DNA from: Eubacterium sp. AF22-8LB
GTDB lineage: Bacteria > Bacillota_I > Bacilli_A > Erysipelotrichales > Erysipelotrichaceae
Direction of reading: 5' to 3'
DNA: 40,831 nucleotides
NCBI RefSeq assembly: GCF_003458715.1
Contig: NZ_QRVI01000021.1
Coordinates: 1-40,831, forward strand
Each line of letters begins with the position of its first letter. The first letter of the stretch is position 1. The notes under the pieces were generated by a model. The model worked only from the letters and a program-made list of their open reading frames with translations. It was not told the origin of the DNA and made no database searches. Shown piece by piece: positions 15,916 to 23,816 of this stretch. The translations under genes and the position numbers were made by a program.

Positions 15916-18900
15916 GAATCATCACTCCTTTTCAATACTCTGTATTTTCCTTTCTCTACCTCTTCCAAATGTCCAGACTTTTTCAGATACCTGACACTCG
16001 TAAAGAAATTGCCCTGTGTTACCCCTGCCTTTAAATAGTCCTTATTTGAAAGAAAATATCCGTTTTCATCACAATGGTCCCTGATGTATATAAACACCTT
16101 TGCTTTTTCACTAATTACTGGTTTGATCCTATTCTTTCTTAAAAAGAATTCTGGTTCATCATATCTTGTCAGCTCCTGTAGCGCCCATGCACACCGCATG
16201 GTTTTCTTTTCCCCAGATGGCAGCGTTACGATTATATCCGGAGATGTATCGTCAATCTCGTATCCTGTCAGATTGCAATTCTCCTCTAACAATCCCATTA
16301 CCTTTTCAAAGCCGATATTCTTTTGACAGAACGGGCATCTCTGACCTTCTGTGAAATTCCGTGCCCGCATTCTAAATTTAAAGCCACATGTTTCGTGGCG
16401 GGCTTCAAAATAATCTACTGAAGAAACAGGCCGGCTTAATAAGGTGTATTCGTCTCTTACCATACTATTGAACTGCTGAGTAAACTTATTTTCATAGGAT
16501 TCGCAGACTCTGCAATATCTCCTCGTCATAAAATCAGTTCTACAGATATTAAATTCCTTTTGACAGTTTTTATGTTTTATAGAAAGAGTTGTCTTCCCTT
16601 TTTCAGTTTTAAAACCTGTTACCTTAAATTCATCATCATCAAATTCCTCTTGATAGTCTTGTAATGTTGGAAGCGATTCGCACATGCAACTGATTCTGCT
16701 CCATCTGAACTTATGGTATCCTCCTGATAATCTTCTTCCACATTTTTTATGCTTAACAAATCTGCCATCCATCTCATACTCATCCTGCGTCTTCGATCTA
16801 ATGTTGATAATCTGTTGCTTTGTAAGAGTCTTCTCACACTCCGGACACACTCCGAAAGTTTCATGAACAAATGGATGTGCTACGAAACTTTTACCACACA
16901 TCTGACAATTTCCCTCTGTAAGATATTTATAGCCTTCTTCTGATACTGGAAGTTGTTTCATGGCCGCTTCAAGTCCCTGCTTTTTTGAAATGCGGGATGC
17001 CTGGAAATTTATAATACTTTTATTCCCCCATTTTTCAATGCTGGTATATATAGGATTTTTGTACATTTTATAGATAAGTTCACTATAATCTTCTCCTTCT
17101 GCAGATACCTCCTCAGAAGCATCTACTGTTTCATCAGCATCTAACATCCCAAGTTTTAATCCTGGAATAACTCTAAGCTTGCATCCGTGTCTGCAGCACG
17201 TATGTACTTCATCCAGCTGATGCCAAACTCTGTAATATGGCAATCTGCCGTCGTTCATATCATCTTTCACACAATTCGGACAATACTTAAGTCCTGTGGT
17301 AGTATGAAACCAATGTATATCTCCGCCGTACAAAAAACGATGAACTATCTTTGCCTGCGTTCCCTCTGTCAAAAAAGGGAACAACGCAAAATACAGTGTA
17401 TTCTGTCTCATAATCTTTAATGGATTCACATACTTGATATTAAACATATTCGCAACCGTATCTGCAGCCATAGGAATCTGATAGATTTCACCATTAATCT
17501 TGATCCACACACAATCTACACTTCTTGGGTCATAACGAACCTCGTATGGAATTTTATCTTGTTTATGAAAGTGGTTGTAAGTTAACATGTTGGTAAACGC
17601 ACGTTCTTTCGAAATATAGCGTAACCTTTTAATCGTGATGCCTCGAAGATTAACCGATGCATGCATCCCATCTGTACAAGTCTGAAGAAGGGACCACAAC
17701 AGCCTCTGTTTTTGTGCATCTGTTACCCAGATTGGATTTCCATCGAAACCAATGCCAAACTGCCAAAGTTTATACGGCAAAGCAATGATTTCCTCTCGCA
17801 CCATCTCTTTGGTAGTTACCAGCGCTTCTCTTTCCTTTTGATTGAATTCAATGATAAAATCCTCGATGTCTCTTTTGATATCTTCCAACATCATGCAGGC
17901 TTCTTCGTAATGCTTGGACTGGTATTCATGATAGATAACACCATATCCGCGTCCCAGATTCTGCAATTTCTTCTGGTAAACCAGAAAACTGTTTTCTACG
18001 AGACCTTTCATTGATCCCATTGCTGGAGGAGCAATTGTTTCATCAATCTCTGTTTCATTTGTCATACGACGGATTCCTTTTGAAACCCATTCAGATCCCT
18101 GATCGACTCTGATAGAGTCTGGAATAAATCCTCCAGGCGTTAAAACATCACCATTTTTATTTGTTAACTGATGTTGTTTGAAAAAAATGTTTGCAAACAA
18201 CGACGTTGCCCCTAAAAAGCTATTGTTTTCGAAGCCAACATAATAACCAACAATGCAACAGGAATACACATCAATAGCGAAATACACCACCGGCTTTCCT
18301 ACTGATTTTCTTCTGTCTTTTTCTGAATTTACAACCACGATCAGCTCACATGCATCGATTTCAATAATGCTACCTGGATGTGTACATCCATCCTGGGCAC
18401 GACCGAATCTGATACGGTCAGAGTTTCTGAGCTCCCTTGTCCCCTTAAAGAAAGCTTCTACACTCATTGGTGCAATCTTAGTTTCGATGAACCCACGGAA
18501 AACCCTCAATGAAGGTGCTTCTTTTGAAACTTCAACAAATTCTGCACGACCATCTTCATCTCTTTGAACTCGTCCATAGCGGTATGTAAGCATATCGTCA
18601 TAAGCTTCCCTTACAGATGTAAACAACCCTTTTTTAAGCTGCTTGTATGCGTAAAGCATATTACGTGTATCATCATCCATCTCTTCTTCCTCGCACAGGT
18701 ATCTGTTTTCTCTTCTATTGCCTCTGCTGAGGTTTTCGCGTCTTCTTCCATCCACTAAGCTGTAAATGTTACGGCCAGACTGGATATATTGGCGCAGGGC
18801 TTTGAATGCCGTTGGTCTTGAGCAGTTAAATTCAGAACAGTACTTTCCAATATCCAATCCACTCCTCTTTGTCTGGATCAAAGTATAGTCATGATTGATA

Positions 18901-19178
18901 CTATCCAGCATTTCTTCAATACATCTTCTTTTATTTTGCATTGTTTCCCATTGTTCTTCTGTTACAGATACTTCCTTTGGGCCAAAGGTATCTGCAATTT
19001 CGAAAACTCTTTTAGGATCAATATCTTCAAACAACTCCATTGCTGCCGAAATAGCATTTAATTTACTCCCTTCCACTTCAACCAAATCGACAAAACCACC
19101 GTTGATTGAAAGAATTCTATAAGTGGTTCCCTCGAAGCAGATTGTTTTCCCGGGTTCCAATACAAGTTTTTGTGCCAT
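15912..19178 (-). CDS. tnsB: TnsB-type DDE transposase fused to a TniQ-like zinc region and zinc modules
   Basis: The protein has 1088 residues, whereas TnsB is usually 550-700. Residues 100-165 are an HTH region (FNCSRPTAFKALRQYI). The RNase-H-like core spans about 265-400 with an intact D275 (EIDACE), D359 (RVDQGSEW), E395 (KGLVENSF) triad. A Mu-type beta-barrel lies near 545-585. Residues about 590-670 resemble TniQ: CPNCVKDD (633-640) and HTCCRHGCKL (659-668). From about 740 there are further zinc knuckles and modules (CGKSF, VKHKKCG, KHKNCQ, ARHETCG, CPFCQK), then a possible winged helix at the end. AGGAGG lies 9 bases before the ATG, and tnsA overlaps its 5' end by 62 bases. Paste activity is expected from the intact triad. 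Confidence 0.92.
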   Translation of the reverse strand: MAQKLVLEPGKTICFEGTTYRILSINGGFVDLVEVEGSKLNAISAAMELFEDIDPKRVFEIADTFGPKEVSVTEEQWETMQNKRRCIEEMLDSINHDYTLIQTKRSGLDIGKYCSEFNCSRPTAFKALRQYIQSGRNIYSLVDGRRRENLSRGNRRENRYLCEEEEMDDDTRNMLYAYKQLKKGLFTSVREAYDDMLTYRYGRVQRDEDGRAEFVEVSKEAPSLRVFRGFIETKIAPMSVEAFFKGTRELRNSDRIRFGRAQDGCTHPGSIIEIDACELIVVVNSEKDRRKSVGKPVVYFAIDVYSCCIVGYYVGFENNSFLGATSLFANIFFKQHQLTNKNGDVLTPGGFIPDSIRVDQGSEWVSKGIRRMTNETEIDETIAPPAMGSMKGLVENSFLVYQKKLQNLGRGYGVIYHEYQSKHYEEACMMLEDIKRDIEDFIIEFNQKEREALVTTKEMVREEIIALPYKLWQFGIGFDGNPIWVTDAQKQRLLWSLLQTCTDGMHASVNLRGITIKRLRYISKERAFTNMLTYNHFHKQDKIPYEVRYDPRSVDCVWIKINGEIYQIPMAADTVANMFNIKYVNPLKIMRQNTLYFALFPFLTEGTQAKIVHRFLYGGDIHWFHTTTGLKYCPNCVKDDMNDGRLPYYRVWHQLDEVHTCCRHGCKLRVIPGLKLGMLDADETVDASEEVSAEGEDYSELIYKMYKNPIYTSIEKWGNKSIINFQASRISKKQGLEAAMKQLPVSEEGYKYLTEGNCQMCGKSFVAHPFVHETFGVCPECEKTLTKQQIINIRSKTQDEYEMDGRFVKHKKCGRRLSGGYHKFRWSRISCMCESLPTLQDYQEEFDDDEFKVTGFKTEKGKTTLSIKHKNCQKEFNICRTDFMTRRYCRVCESYENKFTQQFNSMVRDEYTLLSRPVSSVDYFEARHETCGFKFRMRARNFTEGQRCPFCQKNIGFEKVMGLLEENCNLTGYEIDDTSPDIIVTLPSGEKKTMRCAWALQELTRYDEPEFFLRKNRIKPVISEKAKVFIYIRDHCDENGYFLSNKDYLKAGVTQGNFFTSVRYLKKSGHLEEVEKGKYRVLKRSDDS

Positions 19179-19869
19179 TATCCGTTACCTCCTTATAAAG
19201 TCTTCTGATTTCTTCTTCATTTTCTTTTGCAACTTTTGCAAAATGGATTTTTTGGGTGAGATCCACCGCCACATGATGGTGTGCGATAAGATATCTATAC
19301 ATATGGTCGATTGTGCTGACATTCTGCTGGTTATAGCATTTCAAGCAGGCTCGGATATTTGCCGCTTCCATAACATTGAGTTCATCTCCGTATATAATAG
19401 ACCACTCAACTCCAAGCAACTCCCAATAATCACGCTCTAATTTCTGGCGTCTTACAAGTGCTCTCCATTTTCCCTTGTCCTTATAACGCTCCTTATCAAA
19501 GATCTTTTTACTAGACTTAACCGAAAAAGCTTTGATTGTGCCATCTTCATAGAAAACAACGAAATCTGTTGTGAGAATGTTAGTTGGAATTCGGAATCCG
19601 TTCTTGGCAGCTGCTTTAGCTACAAGCCCCGGGATCATAAGCATCTGTTCCTTAATCTCGACCACTTTCGGATCAAATCTAGTAATCATAAAAAATCGAA
19701 ACTCATTCATACTGAGTACATCTACAGTTCTGCCAGCGATTGGGTCATAAATAGCTGTTGCAGTACCAATGCTGTGAGATTCATTTGCTTTTTTGAATGC
19801 TACATATTCAACGCCCTGTCCTCTACAGCGTCCCTCTAACAGTTTGTTAATGTCGCTTTTTTCTTTCAT
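19117..19869 (-). CDS. tnsA: TnsA-like endonuclease
   Basis: The protein has 250 residues from MKEKSDI, chosen because AGGAGG lies 6 bases upstream; the frame is open further to 19965 without a ribosome binding site. TnsA makes the 5' strand cuts so that the element moves by cut-and-paste. Its restriction-enzyme-like core is visible: E71 in KVVEIKEQ, D102 in TTDFVVFYEDG and K118 in FSVKSSK. The usual Q/E before V-K is S, a mild deviation. The C-terminal region has ERDYWELLGVEWSIIYGD, a typical TnsA feature. It is first in the tns operon and overlaps tnsB. Confidence 0.88.
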   Translation of the reverse strand: MKEKSDINKLLEGRCRGQGVEYVAFKKANESHSIGTATAIYDPIAGRTVDVLSMNEFRFFMITRFDPKVVEIKEQMLMIPGLVAKAAAKNGFRIPTNILTTDFVVFYEDGTIKAFSVKSSKKIFDKERYKDKGKWRALVRRQKLERDYWELLGVEWSIIYGDELNVMEAANIRACLKCYNQQNVSTIDHMYRYLIAHHHVAVDLTQKIHFAKVAKENEEEIRRLYKEVTDNGTKTCIGTRENNLLRGNHL

Positions 19870-20064
19870 ATTTTGCCTCCTTTGATTTTGCTCTTCCCTA
19901 CTCTTATGCCCGATTTTCCACATGCTTTTATTTTCACATACAAATAATTGGGGGTTTTCAAACAATTTTCAGACAAAATTTCATCTACAAATACCTTATT
20001 TATGCAATTTTTGTTTATTTTTTTGAAACTTCTAATTTTCGAACAACATTTTTAAATTATATGA

Positions 20065-20093
20065 TATAATGCAGTGGTTAGTCTTAGTAACCA
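20065..20093 (+). promoter_or_regulatory. Promoter -10 and palindromic operator candidate
   Basis: TATAAT at 20065-20070 is followed by the dyad TGGTTA-gtcttag-TAACCA (20075-20093) at the expected transcription start of the resolvase-like gene. The intergenic region up to tnsA (19870-20064) is A/T-rich, and I see no clear tnsA promoter in it. Confidence 0.5.
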
Positions 20094-20117
20094 TTACAAA
20101 TGAGAGGAGGCTGTGCC

Positions 20118-20792
20118 ATGAGCGAGTGGTGGCTGTTTCGTAATACACGAATTGAAAATATAAACGAACAATACGAAATAGCACGCAAACATTTGCCAGA
20201 TACAACCCACTGGCTCGGCTCAGAATACAACTACTTCTACATAAAATGTTGCGACGTGGCTCGTTCTGTCTATTCAGACGGTAACATACTTAAAGGTGAG
20301 ATTTCCCCACGTCGCCCTGTTCAAAGTGGCGATACGTTATATGTAGCAAATATCTATGTACTTGGCGGTACTCTGCCAACAATACAAAAAACGCTAAAAC
20401 TCCTTCAAGACAAACAGATCCACCTGCGAATCCCATCGCTTGAATATGACGACAAAGATGATACCCACGACCATGAGCTATTATCCGGAACACTTAGTCA
20501 AATCCATAACTACCGTCAGTCGCAGCCTATCGAGCAGCTTCCTGGTCACAGAAAAGCTTCTGGAAGACCGAAACGTCGTATATCACTAATGAGCCTGAAC
20601 CGCGAAGCATTTGATGCTATAGAACAATACTGCCTACATAAAATCACTGAGCGTCAAGCGATGAAATTATTGACAGATAAGCTTCCAGATAAGGGACCGG
20701 TTACCCGTTACATATTCCGAAAATTAGTTGATGAATATAGGGAAATGTTCCCTGGTTCGGTTGAAATTGATGCTGATCAATATAATGTATAA
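20118..20792 (+). CDS. Resolvase-like protein without the catalytic serine motif
   Basis: The protein has 224 residues; the start at MSEWWLF is set by GAGGAGG 9 bases upstream. The middle (residues 60-110) follows the serine-recombinase pattern: VQSGDTLYVANIYVLGGTLP aligns with the family's GDTLVVWRLDRLGR, followed by a helix and a strand. GRPKRR near residue 155 introduces a C-terminal HTH-like region. The N terminus lacks the R-V-S-T motif with the nucleophilic serine, and the DRLGR arginines are replaced, so recombination activity is not expected. It may be a DNA-binding regulator derived from a resolvase. It is divergent from tnsA and converges with the next gene by a 16-base overlap. Confidence 0.65.
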   Translation: MSEWWLFRNTRIENINEQYEIARKHLPDTTHWLGSEYNYFYIKCCDVARSVYSDGNILKGEISPRRPVQSGDTLYVANIYVLGGTLPTIQKTLKLLQDKQIHLRIPSLEYDDKDDTHDHELLSGTLSQIHNYRQSQPIEQLPGHRKASGRPKRRISLMSLNREAFDAIEQYCLHKITERQAMKLLTDKLPDKGPVTRYIFRKLVDEYREMFPGSVEIDADQYNV

Positions 20793-21238
20793 GTACGGTG
20801 CTCCGCATCATAGTCCGTCATCACAGGCGCAATATGCCCCGTATCTGGATCGATAAAAATGCCATGTCCCCAATATTCATTGATGGTCGTGTTAATAAGA
20901 ATCGAATAGCCACGTTTCTGGCCATCATCAAGCCATGATCTAAGGATGCCGCCCAACTCAAAGTCTGCTTCCTTATCACAGCAAAATGCTGGCTTCGTAA
21001 ACAAGCTTACGTATCGAATATCGCATCGGGTTTTAAAAATAGCCAAATTCCCCTCATATGTCTTCGGATAAAAGACCAGCTTATCAAGGCTGCTCCAAAG
21101 CTTTGCCCAATTAGCCCCTTTCAACTTATCCATCCCGTCACCAATAAGGGCTTCCGTATCCCTCATCAATTCAAGGTAGTTCCTTACTTCTTCGTTAAAT
21201 TCCTTGCTCTCCGGGTTTGTGAATTCAATTTTCTCCAT
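20777..21238 (-). CDS. Hypothetical protein, 153 residues
   Basis: The start at MEKIEFTN is supported by GGAGG 6-7 bases upstream. It is cytosolic, with no signal peptide. The N-terminal third is acidic and helical. The C-terminal two thirds alternate strands (FYPKTYEGNLAIFKTRC, RYVSLFTKPAF, YSILINTTINEYWGHGIFID) and vaguely resemble SseB-type folds, but I do not recognise the family. A hairpin, TCCCTA-tttt-TAGGGA (21285-21300), lies in its leader or promoter region. Its stop overlaps the convergent resolvase-like gene. Confidence 0.65.
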   Translation of the reverse strand: MEKIEFTNPESKEFNEEVRNYLELMRDTEALIGDGMDKLKGANWAKLWSSLDKLVFYPKTYEGNLAIFKTRCDIRYVSLFTKPAFCCDKEADFELGGILRSWLDDGQKRGYSILINTTINEYWGHGIFIDPDTGHIAPVMTDYDAEHRTYTLY

Positions 21239-21284
21239 GTGTTTCCTCCTTTTTGAATACATAATTTGTTTATACCTAATATTG

Positions 21285-21300
21285 TCCCTATTTTTAGGGA
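21285..21300. promoter_or_regulatory. Short perfect dyad upstream of the 153-residue gene
   Basis: TCCCTA-tttt-TAGGGA, a 6-bp stem with a 4-base loop, lies about 47 bases before the ATG. It may be an operator or mRNA hairpin. Confidence 0.35.
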
Positions 21301-21459
21301 TAAATTACTTTGGCATATACTATATGTCAGAATCAGACAACATGTTTTGTTTCTCATACAGCCTCAAACTGAATGTTGTAATTTTGCCTGTAAATCCGCG
21401 CTTTTTCCTAATTGCAACTCAAAAGAAATCTTACATACATGTTCTATTTAGGCATAAAA

Positions 21460-21491
21460 ATACCCACAAGCTTATTAGGCCTGTGGGCATT
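21460..21491 (-). terminator. Terminator of the ribbon-helix-helix gene
   Basis: On the minus strand ATGCCCACAGGCC pairs with GCTTGTGGGTAT around a short loop, followed by TTTTT. It starts 12 bases after the stop at 21503. Confidence 0.8.
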
Positions 21492-21502
21492 CTTAAATAT
21501 TC

Positions 21503-21688
21503 TTATTTGAAAAGTGTGCGCTCTTCTTCCGGTCTGCTGAAATATTCCTCAAAATACTTCGATAAAATTTTTTCTGTAGCAACAGTTTTAGATATTCCTG
21601 ATTCTTCGCAAAACTGTTCCAGCTGATCACTAATCTCTTTTGCTAGTTTGATATTGAGAATTTTTGCATCTTTTTTCTGTCTTGGCAT
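21503..21688 (-). CDS. Small ribbon-helix-helix (CopG-like) DNA-binding protein
   Basis: The 61 residues read as a basic N terminus, a beta strand (AKILNIKLAKEI), then two helices (SDQLEQFCEESGISKTVATEKIL), the ribbon-helix-helix layout of plasmid and transposon repressors and antitoxins. GGAGG precedes the ATG. No toxin partner is adjacent. Upstream lies a possible broken small ORF. It could regulate element genes (inference). Confidence 0.7.
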   Translation of the reverse strand: MPRQKKDAKILNIKLAKEISDQLEQFCEESGISKTVATEKILSKYFEEYFSRPEEERTLFK

Positions 21689-21701
21689 ATTACTCTACCT
21701 C

Positions 21702-21813
21702 CTATAAAAGACTTTCCAAATCCGTAAGAAGCGAGACAATCTGTAAATTATCAAACAACCCGGCAAAATGAAGTTCCTCTTTCAACAGGTCCTGGCAAAC
21801 TGCCTTAATTCAT
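21702..21813 (-). pseudogene. Possible broken small ORF before the RHH gene
   Basis: GGGGA lies before an ATG that reaches a stop after two codons (ATG AAT TAA). Dropping one A gives an open frame of about 37 residues (KAVCQDLLKEELHFAGLFD and on) whose stop TAG adjoins the GGAGG of the RHH gene, as expected for a coupled pair. The alternative is initiation at ATT, or chance. The remainder up to 22050 is A/T-rich with short repeats and no gene that I can support. Confidence 0.3.
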
Positions 21814-22049
21814 TTATTTCCCCTTTATTTATTTCTATCTCTATCCCTTATAAAAATCTCTAACGTTAGAAATCTTGATATTTTGAGTGTTTCGTACTAT
21901 CAATATTCTGAAAGGAAAAATATTGATATTATTTCAATTTAATTTAAGGTACATCAAATAAACTGTATCTGTTCATATTTCGCCACCCTTTCTTATAACT
22001 ACTTTCTTTTGGTGCAATAGTATGGGTACTCCCCGTTTTATTGCGTGTG

Positions 22050-22093
22050 AAAGACAGAAAAGGTACTCAATCTGAGTTCCTATATTCTGTCTT
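22050..22093 (-). terminator. Strong nested hairpin after the lipoprotein gene
   Basis: On the minus strand AAAGACAGAA and TTCTGTCTTT enclose an inner stem GGAACTC/GAGTACC. There is only a short T tract, so it may act as a terminator or an mRNA-stabilising structure. Confidence 0.55.
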
Positions 22094-22104
22094 TTGATCT
22101 ATAT

Positions 22105-23229
22105 TTAGTTAGCTTTCGTTTTTCCACAGCTGCTGCACTTATAGCCTGTCAATTCCTGCTTTGTCGTTGCAGGTGAATCGACCACATATCTTGTTTCGTA
22201 CACTGCATCGTGATGTACAGTATTGTATCCCACAACTGTTTCACGCCATTCAGTGTGATAGCCTCCATTACCAGTGTCATTAATCATATGATCTTTCACA
22301 TGTTCGTAAGTGTTTCCAGTAATATCTGCACCACAATCATTACAAATTGAATACGCCTTCATCTCAGTAATTGGAACCTGTTCGTCATAAGCCGCCTGCA
22401 CCAAAACCTGCTCGTTGTGTCCTTTTTCAGGAACATTTACCGTCTTGTACTGAGCCACCCAGTTGTGCTGATGTTCGGCTGGTTTTGAACCACTGTTATT
22501 CGATGGTTTTGATGAGCCAGAGTTATTGTTACTGCTGTTTGAAGGCTTAGAAGAACTTGAGTTGTTCTTATTCGAGCTAGTATTTGTAGTCGAAGCTGTA
22601 TTGTCCTTCTTTGAATCTGAAGTATTCGATTTGTTTGAAGAATCGGCTTTTGCTGTTTCTTCCTTCTTCTCCTCTTTCTTTTCTTCCTGTTTTACTTCAG
22701 ACTCATCCTTTTTTTCTTCCTCTGTCTTAGCAGAATCTTCACTTGGTGTTAAAGTGGCAGTAGTGCCATCTTTTTTCGTTACATCTAGATTGACTTTATC
22801 TTCTTTTAAAGAAACGTCCACCTTTTTAGTATCTTCTGTATCTACATCTTTGAAAACGAATGTTTTATCCTGATCTTGTAAACCAATCTTTACATCTAAC
22901 TTATCGTTTTCTTTTACATCATAGTATAATGTACGTTCTTCTTTGTTTTTTACAGCGTCTCCATCTTCCAACAAGTTATCACTGAAACTTTCTTCTGTAC
23001 TTGATTTCGTTTCAAATACAGTGATCTTCTTTCCAGTACTGTTTGTAATCTTCAAGGATTTTGAATCCTTGGTTTTTTGACCAAGTGTTTTTACTTCCTT
23101 TTTCTTACCAACTTCGGATGTCTTTGTATCTTTTGTGTTTGAAGAATTAGAACATCCAGTCAACATTCCACCAGATAAAACCATACTAAGAGCTAATGCT
23201 CCTGCCATTAAAATTTGTTTTGTTTTCAT
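22105..23229 (-). CDS. Surface lipoprotein with Ser/Asn-rich stalk and CxxC C-terminal repeats
   Basis: The 374-residue protein has a lipobox: MKTKQILMAGALALSMVLSG leads to LTGC, so lipidation is at C26. Residues 45-165 look like a beta-sandwich. Residues 165-255 are a low-complexity stalk of Lys/Glu then Ser/Asn. The C terminus holds HQHNW, CNDCGAD and CSSCGKT with histidine repeats, probably a structural zinc site; this tail is common on gut Firmicutes lipoproteins. It has its own promoter and is not in the DGR operon. It contains one copy of the element's recurring palindrome in its coding sequence. Function unknown. Confidence 0.85.
   Translation of the reverse strand: MKTKQILMAGALALSMVLSGGMLTGCSNSSNTKDTKTSEVGKKKEVKTLGQKTKDSKSLKITNSTGKKITVFETKSSTEESFSDNLLEDGDAVKNKEERTLYYDVKENDKLDVKIGLQDQDKTFVFKDVDTEDTKKVDVSLKEDKVNLDVTKKDGTTATLTPSEDSAKTEEEKKDESEVKQEEKKEEKKEETAKADSSNKSNTSDSKKDNTASTTNTSSNKNNSSSSKPSNSSNNNSGSSKPSNNSGSKPAEHQHNWVAQYKTVNVPEKGHNEQVLVQAAYDEQVPITEMKAYSICNDCGADITGNTYEHVKDHMINDTGNGGYHTEWRETVVGYNTVHHDAVYETRYVVDSPATTKQELTGYKCSSCGKTKAN
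22754..22770. repeat. Variant of the GGCAGTACTGCC palindrome inside the lipoprotein gene
   Basis: GTGGCAGTAGTGCCATC is a one-mismatch dyad, encoding part of DGTTAT. Related to the intergenic copies at 25748, 28248, 29077 and 29901. Confidence 0.5.
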
Positions 23230-23259
23230 ATATAAACCTCCTTGGCTATTATATTTGCT

Positions 23260-23288
23260 ATTATAACTGGATATTCAGTAAGGCACAA
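23260..23288 (-). promoter_or_regulatory. Promoter of the lipoprotein gene
   Basis: On the minus strand TTGTGC (23288-23283), a 17-base spacer and TATAAT (23265-23260) precede the lipoprotein ATG with its AGGAGG. Confidence 0.65.
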
Positions 23289-23303
23289 TAATACTTTATA
23301 AAC

Positions 23304-23334
23304 AAAAGCGCCGATTCATTGGCCGACGCTTATT
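23304..23334 (-). terminator. Terminator of symE-like copy 1
   Basis: On the minus strand AAGCGTCGG and CCGGCGCTTTT-type arms pair imperfectly, followed by T residues. It directly follows the stop at 23335. A related hairpin follows copy 2. Confidence 0.6.
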
Positions 23335-23520
23335 TTATATAGTCTTCACTTTATTGATGATGATCGTGTCATTAGTACACTGAACATCAATCTTATCACC
23401 CACATGATATCCAAGTGCTTTTAGCCACTGGCCCTGAAGCTGAATTCTCGGAATCTGCTGCTTACTATTTAAACCAAGTGGTGCCTCATATACTTTGAGG
23501 CTACGTTTTGATTTATACAT
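23335..23520 (-). CDS. SymE-like small protein, copy 1
   Basis: The 61 residues start at MYKSKRSL with GGAGG upstream; the longer frame to 23556 lacks a ribosome binding site. IPRIQLQGQWLKALGY and VGDKIDVQ match the SymE/AbrB-like swapped-hairpin fold, as in E. coli SymE (IHLKGQWLEAAGF). SymE proteins are SOS-linked and associate with nucleic acid (family knowledge); the role here is not known. Two more copies occur at 30522 and 31865. It lies at the start of a direct repeat of about 0.5 kb that flanks the DGR block. Confidence 0.8.
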   Translation of the reverse strand: MYKSKRSLKVYEAPLGLNSKQQIPRIQLQGQWLKALGYHVGDKIDVQCTNDTIIINKVKTI

Positions 23521-23561
23521 TGTTCCCTCCTGTAATTCCAACTTAGAAGTAATCAAATTCT

Positions 23562-23620
23562 AAAACGGACATAATTAAACTTACAATACGGACATGATTA
23601 AAAAACGGACATGATTAAAT
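23562..23620. repeat. Iteron-like repeats upstream of symE copy 1
   Basis: Three copies of ACGGACATRATTAAA occur at 23565, 23588 and 23605, upstream of the minus-strand symE gene. A related, more degenerate array lies upstream of copy 2. The rest of the gap, to 23816, holds the segment duplicated at 30865-31085 and no gene. Confidence 0.65.
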
Positions 23621-23816
23621 GGAAAATCACAATTACTGTATTTCCCCTTTAATTACTTCCGTTTAGATGCTCGAAAGCCGCATGTTTTCGTTTATTTTTC
23701 CCCGTTATTCACTTCCCTTTCCGAAATTCACTATGGAAATGAGAGCTTTTGTATCAGGGAACCTTTGATTCCAATTTTTCACAATCTCTTTTGATTTTTT
23801 TACCCCGGCAGCAAAT

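Noticed and set aside
20118..20792. TnsC or TnsE candidate in the cargo next to tnsA
   Set aside because: No Walker A/B motifs, and the sequence follows a serine-recombinase pattern with an HTH tail.
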